Of a DNA stretch of 64,000 nt, positions 58,241-64,000 are shown piece by piece. The stretch is from the NCBI GenBank assembly GCA_027587225.1, contig JAPDDQ010000007.1:62001-126000 (forward strand). Reading direction: 5' to 3'. Below the pieces are notes generated by a model. It had not been told where the DNA came from, did no database searches, and saw only the letters and a program-made list of their open reading frames with translations. The translations under genes were made by a program, and so were the position numbers. Within the stretch, counting starts at the first letter, position 1. Each line of letters begins with the position of its first letter. Origin of the DNA: Solirubrobacter taibaiensis. GTDB taxonomy: Bacteria; Actinomycetota; Thermoleophilia; Solirubrobacterales; Solirubrobacteraceae.

Positions 58241-58813
58241 ATGGCAGGCATGCCTCGACCCCCGCGTCCCGAACTCGCCGGCGGGATCCATCACGTGTAT
58301 TCGCGCGGCGCCGCCAAGCAGCCGATCTTCCTCGATGATCTCGACCGCAACCGGTATCTCTCGCTGCTTGCCCGAGTGATTCGCCGCATGGGCTGGCGGT
58401 GCTTGACGTATTGCCTCATGGGCAACCACATGCACCTGCTCATCGAGACGCCACAGCCCAATCTCGGCCGCGGCATGCAGTGGCTCCACGGCACGTACGC
58501 GCAGGCGTTCAACCGTCGTCACGCGGCCGCCGGACACGTCTTCGGCCGGCGCTTCGAGTCCAAGAGCGTCCTCACCGACCCACAGCTCTGGATCACTGCT
58601 GCCTACATCGCTCGCAACCCGGTGGAGGCCGGATTCTGCTCCGCGCCCGAGGCTTGGCCGTGGAGCAGTCACCTCGGAATCGTCACCGCCAACTCCCCCT
58701 CCTGGCTTGACGATCGACGGCTCCTGTCGTACTTCGCCCAGGACGGCGGCGACGCCCTCCGCACCTACCTGGAGTTCGTCACTGCGCTCCCCAGCAAACC
58801 TAAAGGGGTCTGA
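58241..58813 (+). CDS. REP-associated tyrosine transposase (RAYT, Y1/HuH family)
   Basis: 190 residues from ATG 58241; ATG 58250 (MPRPPRPEL) is a common RAYT opening and equally possible. The HuH pair is His63/His65 (LMGNHMHLLIET) and the catalytic Tyr122 is in AAYIARNPVEAG, with HVYSRGAAKQPIF and FGRRFESKSV as further family landmarks. These enzymes nick single-stranded REP sequences and help spread them. The stop codon lies within the right REP copy. The gene appears intact. Confidence 0.9.
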   Translation: MAGMPRPPRPELAGGIHHVYSRGAAKQPIFLDDLDRNRYLSLLARVIRRMGWRCLTYCLMGNHMHLLIETPQPNLGRGMQWLHGTYAQAFNRRHAAAGHVFGRRFESKSVLTDPQLWITAAYIARNPVEAGFCSAPEAWPWSSHLGIVTANSPSWLDDRRLLSYFAQDGGDALRTYLEFVTALPSKPKGV

Positions 58814-58820
58814 CCCCTTT
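58802..58820. repeat. REP palindrome, right copy
   Basis: AAAGGGGTCTGACCCCTTT is a perfect 9+1+9 palindrome. It contains the RAYT stop codon (58811-58813) and ends 11 bases before the glycerate kinase ATG. Confidence 0.85.
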
Positions 58821-58831
58821 AAGTTGGGCGC

Positions 58832-59836
58832 ATGACGGTTCCAGAGCGGCCGGTGCTGGTCGCGCCCGACAAGTTCAAGGGCACGTTCAATGCGGCGCAG
58901 GTGGCGGCGGCGATCGGGCGGGGGTTGGAGAAGGCTGGGCTGATGCCGCCGGATCTGTGCCCGGTCGCGGATGGTGGGGATGGGACACTGGACGCGTTGT
59001 TGCCGCAGCTGGGCGGGGAGCTGGTCGCGAAGACCGTCGTGGGGCCGAAGGGCGAGCCGGTGCGGACCGGGTTCGGGCTGATCGAAGGCGGTGGGACGGC
59101 GATCGTCGAGATGGCGATGGCGTCCGGGCTCGCGCTGATCGGCGAGGAGCTCGACGCGTGGGGGGCGACGACGTACGGGACCGGGGAGCTGATCGCCGCG
59201 GCCGCGCAGGCCGGGGCGGCGGTGATCCTGGTGGCGGTCGGAGGGTCGGCGACGACCGATGGCGGTGCTGGGGCGATCGAGGCGATCGAGGCGGCCGGCG
59301 GGATCGGCAAGGCGAAGATCGTGATCCTCACGGACGTGCGGACGCCGTGGGAGGACGCGCCGAAGGTATTCGGGCCGCAGAAGGGCGCGGACGAGGCGAT
59401 GATCGTGCGGCTGGAGAAGCGGCTGGACGAGCTGGCGCCCACGCTCAAGAAGGACCCGCGGGGCGTGCCGATGACCGGCGCGGCCGGTGGATTGTCCGGC
59501 GGGCTCTGGGCGCAGTACGGCGCGGCGCTGGAGCCGGGAGCGCCCTTCGTGCTCGACGCGCTCGACTTCGACGATCGGATGCGCGCGGCACGGGCGGTGG
59601 TCACCGGCGAAGGGCGGATGGATGAGCAGACGTTGCAGGGCAAGCTCGTCGGCGAGATCGGGACGCGGACGCGCCAGGCGGGCGTGCCCCTGCACGCGAT
59701 CGTGGGTCGCGACGACCTCGACGGGTTCGGCAAGCGCATGATCGACCTGCAGATGGTCCAGGAGGCCACGAACCTCGAGGAGATGGAAGCCGCCGGCGAG
59801 CGCCTCGGACAGGCGCTCGCCAGCGGTGAGGCCTAG
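58832..59836 (+). CDS. Glycerate kinase (GlxK/GarK-type)
   Basis: 334 residues, somewhat shorter than the usual ~375. It phosphorylates D-glycerate to 2-phosphoglycerate (the usual product of this family). Landmarks are VLVAPDKFKGTFNAAQVAAA, CPVADGGDGTLDAL, VAVGGSATTDGGAGAIEAIE, the GAAGGLSGGLWAQYGA region, and VVTGEGRMDEQTLQGKLVGE. The start codon lies 11 bases past the right REP copy, so insertion of the unit may have replaced its original promoter. Confidence 0.9.
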   Translation: MTVPERPVLVAPDKFKGTFNAAQVAAAIGRGLEKAGLMPPDLCPVADGGDGTLDALLPQLGGELVAKTVVGPKGEPVRTGFGLIEGGGTAIVEMAMASGLALIGEELDAWGATTYGTGELIAAAAQAGAAVILVAVGGSATTDGGAGAIEAIEAAGGIGKAKIVILTDVRTPWEDAPKVFGPQKGADEAMIVRLEKRLDELAPTLKKDPRGVPMTGAAGGLSGGLWAQYGAALEPGAPFVLDALDFDDRMRAARAVVTGEGRMDEQTLQGKLVGEIGTRTRQAGVPLHAIVGRDDLDGFGKRMIDLQMVQEATNLEEMEAAGERLGQALASGEA

Positions 59837-59840
59837 CTGT

Positions 59841-61094
59841 CTACGGGTTGGTGGTGGAGAGCGTGAAGGTCAGGGTCTTGGCGTAGGTGCCGGTGCGGAG
59901 CGGTTCGTTCGCGGCGATCGGCTGGGAGAAGTCGATCGCGGCGACCGCGTTGGAGACCGGGCCGGTCCAGGCGTTCGGGGTGATGGCGACGCCGAGCGGT
60001 GAGGCCAGGGAGAACGTGCCGTTCGCCAGACGACCGGGCTCGCTCACGGTCAGGGACGCGTCACCGGCGGTGGAGACGACCGTCGCCGAGGACGAGGCCG
60101 TGTAGACCTTCTCGACGCCCGGCGTGAAGGCGCCGAACGTGGCCGGGGCGCCCAGCGTCAAAGACAAAGTCGCCGGAACGGTGCCGCCGACATCGCCCGG
60201 GACGTCCTTCTGCTCGCCGCGGCAGCGGCGCGTGTCGGCGGCCGCAAGCTTCGGGCCGGTGAGCCCGGGGGCGGCCTTGTCGCCGAGCAGCGTCTCGAGG
60301 CGATCCGCGAAGTTCGTGAACATGCCGTCGACGCCGAGGTCGAGCATGCGCTGCAGGTCGGCGACGTTGTTGACCGTGTACGGGTGCACGTTCAGGCACG
60401 CCGCGTGCGCGAGGTCGACGTTCGCCTTGGTCACGCCGCCGAAGGACGGGCCGATGCCGACCCCGTACTCACGCACGGACTGGATGCTGGCGGCGTTCAA
60501 CGTCCCGAGGAAGACCAGCGGCAGGCGCGCGTCCAGCGCGTGGACCTTGCGCAGCGAGTCGGCGCTGAAGGACTGGATCAGCACCTGCCAGTCCTTGACT
60601 GCGGACTCACGCAGGTCGTACTTGTCCAGGAGCGCCAGCAGCTTGGGCTCCATGTCGTCCTCGGGGGACGGCGTCTTGGTCTCGATGTAGTAGTTGACCG
60701 TCTTGCCGTACTTCTGGAAGACCTCTTCGAGGGTTGGGATCTTCTCGCCGGTCCACGCGCCACCGGCGAACTTGCCCCAGTCGCCCGCGCTGCAGGTCTT
60801 GAGCTGCGCGAGCGTCTTGGTGTCGACGCGGCCGGTGCAGTTCTCGGCCGGACCACGGACCGTGCGGTTGAGCGTGTCGTCGTGCATGACCACGAGCACG
60901 TCGTCGCTGGTGATCTGCAGGTCCTGCTCGATGTAGTCCGCGCCCAGCTGCAGCGCGAGGTCCCAAGCGGCGAAGGTGTGCTCCGGACGGGCGTCGGAAG
61001 CGCCTCGGTGCGCGATGTTCAGCTGGACCGCCGAGGCCTGCGCGGGCGCAGCCATGGCGAGGGCCAGCAGCCCGAGGGCCAGTGTCTTCTTCAT
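59841..61094 (-). CDS. Exported glycerophosphodiester phosphodiesterase
   Basis: 417 residues from ATG 61094 (signal peptide MKKTLALGLLALAMAAPAQA). The GDPD domain has the first catalytic His in NIAHRGASDARPEHT, the metal-binding Glu in YIEQDLQITSDD, the second His in VMHDDTLNRTV, and Glu in YYIETKTPSP. After about residue 300 there is a C-terminal beta domain (SLTLGAPATFGAFTPGVEKV, GTYAKTLTFTLS) not needed for catalysis, probably Ig-like. It hydrolyses deacylated phospholipids outside the membrane to glycerol-3-phosphate. Confidence 0.88.
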   Translation of the reverse strand: MKKTLALGLLALAMAAPAQASAVQLNIAHRGASDARPEHTFAAWDLALQLGADYIEQDLQITSDDVLVVMHDDTLNRTVRGPAENCTGRVDTKTLAQLKTCSAGDWGKFAGGAWTGEKIPTLEEVFQKYGKTVNYYIETKTPSPEDDMEPKLLALLDKYDLRESAVKDWQVLIQSFSADSLRKVHALDARLPLVFLGTLNAASIQSVREYGVGIGPSFGGVTKANVDLAHAACLNVHPYTVNNVADLQRMLDLGVDGMFTNFADRLETLLGDKAAPGLTGPKLAAADTRRCRGEQKDVPGDVGGTVPATLSLTLGAPATFGAFTPGVEKVYTASSSATVVSTAGDASLTVSEPGRLANGTFSLASPLGVAITPNAWTGPVSNAVAAIDFSQPIAANEPLRTGTYAKTLTFTLSTTNP

Positions 61095-61185
61095 GGCCGC
61101 GAGCCTTGACCAGCGCGCCACGATCCATGTGACCGGGTAGTGAAGCGTTGACGGATTCCCACGGGCATGGCAACTTCGCGCGGTC

Positions 61186-62688
61186 TTGTCTGTTGTTCGC
61201 TGTGCCGTGCTCGCCTTTCTCATCGCCTTGATGCTCGCCGTGCCCGCCGCCGCTCAGGCGCAGGACACCGGCACCTACTCCTCCGCTGCGCTCGAGTGGG
61301 GGACAGCCATCGCCTGGGTCGACTACAACGCCGACGGCAAGGGCGATTACTGCCGCCTGACGGCCGCCGTGGAGCTGCAGTGCACGCTCGCGACCGGCCG
61401 CGGATTCGGCGGCACCGTCGCGACCCCGGCGCTGGACGCCGGCTATCCCGAGCAGCGCCTGTGGGGCGACGTGGACGGCAACGGCGGCGCCGACTACTGC
61501 CGGCGCGTCGACAGCCCGTCCAACCAGCGCTACCAGTGCTCGCTCGCCTCGCCTGAGGGCTTCACCTTGCAGTCCGCGGGGCAGACGCTCGAATGGGGAG
61601 ACGTCAACGGCACTGCGCTCGCCGACGCGACCGGCGACGGCAAGGCCGACTTCTGCCGCGTGACCACCAACCAGGCGATCTGCTCCCCGTTGACCGCCGA
61701 CGGCTTCGGGCCCGGCTTTGCCACCCCGGTCGACCCGGGGCCGGTGGAGGGCCGCGCCTGGGTCGACGTCAACGCCGACGGCAAGGCCGACTTCTGCCGC
61801 GTGCTCTCCTTCCTGACGTGCTCGCTTGCCGGGGAAAACCGGTTCGACGGGACGCTGTCCTCCGGCACGCTGGACCTCGGGTACGCGCCTGGTCGCTCCT
61901 GGGCGGATATCGACCGCGACGGTCGCGCGGACTACTGCCGCGAGGTCGGCAACGGCGGCGCTGATCAGCGCATGAGCTGCACACTCGCCACGGCGTCCGG
62001 CTTCGGCACCAGCTTCGTCTCCCAGCCGCTGGAGTGGGGCGGAGACCACGCCTGGCAGGACTTCAACGGCGACGGCTTCAAGGATTTCTGCCGCACGGTG
62101 GGCGCGGCCCCGTCGACGCAGCTGTTCTGCACGCTGTGGACGCCGGCCGGGTTCGGCACCACGATCGCGTCCGGCCCGACCGACGTCGGCTACCCCGGCG
62201 GCCGGGCCTGGGTGGACCACAACGGCGACGGCAAGGTCGACTACTGCCGGCTCGTCGGAGCGGGCGGAACGGACCAGCGCGTGGCCTGCACGACGTCGGT
62301 CGGCACCGCGTTCGGCCCGGTGCCCGAGGCCGGCCCGCCGCCGCCTCCGCCGCCGCCCGCGCCGCCGGTCAAGAAGACCCGTCTCGTGGTCACGCTCTCC
62401 TGGGACCACAAGGTCAACGGCCGCTACACGCGATTCACGCGGCTGCAGGTGAAGGGCGTGCCCGCCGGCGCGAAGGTCAAGGTCACGTGCAAGAAGGGCT
62501 GCAAGCGCAAGGCCTACACGCTGACCAAGAAGAAGCGCGGGACCGTGTCGCTCATGACCCTGGTCCGGAAGAAGCGGCTGCGGTCCGGGTCGACCATCCG
62601 CGTGGTGGTCAGCCGACCCGGCAACCTCGCCGCCATCAAGACCCTGAAGATGCGCACCCGGAAGGCGCCCACCGTCAAGACCGGTTAG
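61186..62688 (+). CDS. Exported seven-repeat calcium-loop (VCBS/FG-GAP-like) protein
   Basis: 500 residues from TTG 61186; GTG 61207 is the alternative. A signal peptide (LAFLIALMLAVPAAAQA) precedes seven repeats, each with a DxDxDG-type loop ending in DYC or DFC (DYNADGKGDYC, DVDGNGGADYC, DATGDGKADFC, DVNADGKADFC, DIDRDGRADYC, DFNGDGFKDFC, DHNGDGKVDYC) and a second Cys about 12-20 residues later. A polyproline linker leads to a C-terminal domain with TCKKGCKRKAYTLTKKKRG, a Cys-x3-Cys type seen in exported actinobacterial proteins. The function is unknown. Confidence 0.75.
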   Translation: MSVVRCAVLAFLIALMLAVPAAAQAQDTGTYSSAALEWGTAIAWVDYNADGKGDYCRLTAAVELQCTLATGRGFGGTVATPALDAGYPEQRLWGDVDGNGGADYCRRVDSPSNQRYQCSLASPEGFTLQSAGQTLEWGDVNGTALADATGDGKADFCRVTTNQAICSPLTADGFGPGFATPVDPGPVEGRAWVDVNADGKADFCRVLSFLTCSLAGENRFDGTLSSGTLDLGYAPGRSWADIDRDGRADYCREVGNGGADQRMSCTLATASGFGTSFVSQPLEWGGDHAWQDFNGDGFKDFCRTVGAAPSTQLFCTLWTPAGFGTTIASGPTDVGYPGGRAWVDHNGDGKVDYCRLVGAGGTDQRVACTTSVGTAFGPVPEAGPPPPPPPPAPPVKKTRLVVTLSWDHKVNGRYTRFTRLQVKGVPAGAKVKVTCKKGCKRKAYTLTKKKRGTVSLMTLVRKKRLRSGSTIRVVVSRPGNLAAIKTLKMRTRKAPTVKTG

Positions 62689-63455
62689 CCCGCCCGTTCC
62701 GCCGCCGCCACGCCCCGCACCGCCCAGGCCAGGAACACGGCGCCGAGCGCGATCGCGATCCCGAACACCAACAGCGGCTGGAAGTCGCTGCCGGAGATGA
62801 GGTCCCGTCCGCCCTCGATCAGCGGCGTCAACGGGTTCAGGTGCGCGACCGCCTCGACCCAGCCCGCGAGCAGGCTCAGCGGCACGTACACCGGCGCGAG
62901 GAACAGGATGATGAACACCGGCATCTGCATCGCCGGCCCCGCCTGGATCGTGCGCAGCCGCAGCGCGACGCCCGCGGCCCACATCGCGGCCGTGAAGTTG
63001 ACCAGCAGCGCGAGCACGACCAGTCCGAACAGGTCCACGCCGTTGCCGTCGATCTGCATCCCGCTCGCCAGCGCCACGACGAACAGCAGCACGCCGACCG
63101 TGACCGCCCGGATCATCGCGCCGAGCGTGTACCCGGCGAGGATGCCGAGCCGGCTCGGCGCCGCCAACATCAGCCGGCGGGAGAAGCCGCTCTCGAAGTC
63201 GGAGGCGATGCCGAACCCCGTGAACACGCCGCCGAACGCGGAGGCCTGCAGCAACACGAAGACGAACTGGAAGGCCGTGTAGCCCGACGGGAAGTCAAAG
63301 CCCGGCACGTTGCCGACGCTCGACAGCCCGCCCGCGAACGCGACGAAGAAGAACAGCGGGAAGATCAGCGAGGGCAGCAGCAGCTGCGGGTTGACCGCGA
63401 CCTTCTTGGTGGAACGGTAGGCGACGCCATACGCCACGTCGAGGAAGCGTTTCAT
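62685..63455 (-). CDS. ABC-2 type transporter permease
   Basis: 256 residues with six hydrophobic helices typical of the ABC-2 (DrrB-like) permease family: LLLPSLIFPLFFFVAFAGGL, FQFVFVLLQASAFGGVFTGF, the family loop DFESGFSRRLMLAAPSR, and FIILFLAPVYVPLSLLAGWV. It forms the membrane channel of a drug, lipid or polysaccharide exporter with an ATPase that is probably encoded beyond the right edge. Its ATG overlaps the upstream permease stop (ATGA). Confidence 0.9.
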   Translation of the reverse strand: MKRFLDVAYGVAYRSTKKVAVNPQLLLPSLIFPLFFFVAFAGGLSSVGNVPGFDFPSGYTAFQFVFVLLQASAFGGVFTGFGIASDFESGFSRRLMLAAPSRLGILAGYTLGAMIRAVTVGVLLFVVALASGMQIDGNGVDLFGLVVLALLVNFTAAMWAAGVALRLRTIQAGPAMQMPVFIILFLAPVYVPLSLLAGWVEAVAHLNPLTPLIEGGRDLISGSDFQPLLVFGIAIALGAVFLAWAVRGVAAAERAG

Positions 63456-64000
63456 CGCGCCGCCAGCCGCGTCCGCAGGGCGTTCGTCGAGCCGACGACG
63501 CCGATCAGGGCGATCGCCGCCGCGAACCCGAACCCGAGCAGCAGCGCCTGCGCCTGCCAGCCGAAGATGATCAGCGACCGCAGGCCCTCGAACAGGTACG
63601 AGACCGGGTTCCAGGTCGCGACGATCCGGAACCAGTCGTGCTCGATCAGGTCGCGCGGCAGCGAGCTCGACGACAGGAACAGGAACACGAAGAACAGCGG
63701 GAACACGCCCTGGACCGCCTCGCCGGAGCCGGTGCGCAGCCCGATGAACGCCCCCAAGGAAGCGAACGCGAGCGCGATCAACAACGCGAGCAGGAAGAGC
63801 ACGACCACGCCGAGCGGGCCCGATTCGAAGTGCAGCCCCGCCGCGAACCCGACCGCGAGGTAGATCACGCCGCTGATCAGCGCCACGACCATCACGCCCG
63901 CGAGGTGGCCGAGCAGCATCGCGGCGCGCTGCATCGGCGTCAGCGCGAGCCGGTTCAAGAAGCCCGTCTCCACGTCGCGCGCGACGGCGCTCCCCGCGTT
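63452..64000 (-). CDS. ABC-2 type transporter permease (N-terminus off right edge)
   Basis: 183 residues of the C-terminal part are visible, opening NAGSAVARDVETGFLNRLAL. The same DxExGFLNRL loop occurs as in its neighbour, followed by helices VMVVALISGVIYLAVGFAAG, VVLFLLALLIALAFASLGAF and the end LLLGFGFAAAIALIGVVGST. The two permeases are likely the halves of one heterodimeric transporter. Confidence 0.88.
   Translation of the reverse strand, partial: NAGSAVARDVETGFLNRLALTPMQRAAMLLGHLAGVMVVALISGVIYLAVGFAAGLHFESGPLGVVVLFLLALLIALAFASLGAFIGLRTGSGEAVQGVFPLFFVFLFLSSSSLPRDLIEHDWFRIVATWNPVSYLFEGLRSLIIFGWQAQALLLGFGFAAAIALIGVVGSTNALRTRLAAR

Larger units (their letters stand above)
58176..58830 (+). 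mobile_element. REP/RAYT unit bounded by inverted repeats
   Basis: A 655-bp unit between the kinase and glycerate kinase genes. The left arm (58176-58207) and right arm (58797-58830) are inverted copies: both read CGCCCA, a short variable spacer, AAAGGG, then GACCCCTTTAGGTT when the right arm is read on the minus strand. Each contains a palindromic REP core, and together they enclose one REP-associated tyrosine transposase gene. A transposase with flanking inverted REPs is the known REPtron layout. Confidence 0.75.

Noticed and set aside
58172-59695. Long minus-strand frame containing repeated NLKGSDP
   Set aside because: The peptide is just the translation of the two REP copies; the frame is opposite the RAYT and glycerate kinase genes.
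60607-62982. Minus-strand reading frame of nearly 800 codons across three genes
   Set aside because: It spans the GDPD and repeat-protein genes in the wrong frame; low-complexity composition and no domain.

Overview
The window is a very GC-rich (roughly 70%) bacterial chromosome segment with about 64 protein genes, one tRNA and almost no spacer DNA. Frequent GTG starts, 4-bp stop/start overlaps, an ergothioneine gene pair (egtB-egtD), a fused PafBC-type WYL regulator, an OmpR/HK pair divergent from an HtrA protease, and many exported proteins with Cys-bearing C-terminal domains point to an actinobacterium. The style of the exported proteins suggests a Thermoleophilia/Solirubrobacterales-like lineage; that placement is inference. 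No rRNA, CRISPR array, phage or plasmid backbone is visible.

Layout. 1-4.3 kb: partial citrate synthase with a CGNR zinc-finger protein, a divergent short-chain reductase, an epimerase/TetR divergent pair with two dyad operators, a receiver-only response regulator and a small membrane protein. 4.3-5.9 kb: an aromatic amino-acid ammonia-lyase whose selectivity residues look phenylalanine-type. 5.9-13.9 kb: five co-directional exported protein genes, four of them tandem paralogues. 13.9-17.5 kb: LysR regulator, MFS exporter, and a PucR-like protein whose DNA-binding end is replaced by a heptanucleotide repeat. 17.5-24.6 kb: desaturase, hydrolase, a NarL regulator coupled to a kinase fragment, PafBC, a flavin-binding protein, and a GntR/MFS divergent pair with the MFS gene broken by one in-frame stop.

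24.6-36.6 kb: nucleotide-sugar synthesis (rfbA), a YhaM-like nuclease, an EcsC-like protein, hydrolase, L,D-transpeptidase, RNase D, a TetR/DHA2 efflux operon with repeated operators, an unlisted 27-codon small gene with a strong ribosome binding site and a long hairpin, a beta-propeller protein, an amidase and an SGNH hydrolase. 36.7-44.8 kb: two ECF sigma factors (one fused to an anti-sigma-like zinc finger, a membrane segment and a Pro/Thr-rich tail), VOC, DUF3455, orphan ParB-like, DUF4259 and DUF2000 proteins, an AraC regulator, tRNA-Phe, an M23 peptidase and a CAP protein.

44.7-56 kb (mostly minus strand): MrfA-like helicase with a DUF2867 gene, divergent from a TetR gene that lacks a normal start codon; egtD-egtB; a MoxR/DUF58/VWA operon and an HtrA protease. 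56-64 kb: response regulator and kinase, a REP/RAYT transposase unit bounded by inverted repeats, glycerate kinase, an exported glycerophosphodiesterase, an exported calcium-loop repeat protein, and two ABC-2 permeases running off the right edge.

Regulatory themes recur. Several repressor genes sit beside clear dyads that are probably their own operators. At least nine genes have a TANNNT -10-like hexamer 6-9 bases before the start codon, suggesting widespread leaderless transcription. Several genes look recently damaged: a nonsense codon, a lost start codon, and a lost HTH domain.
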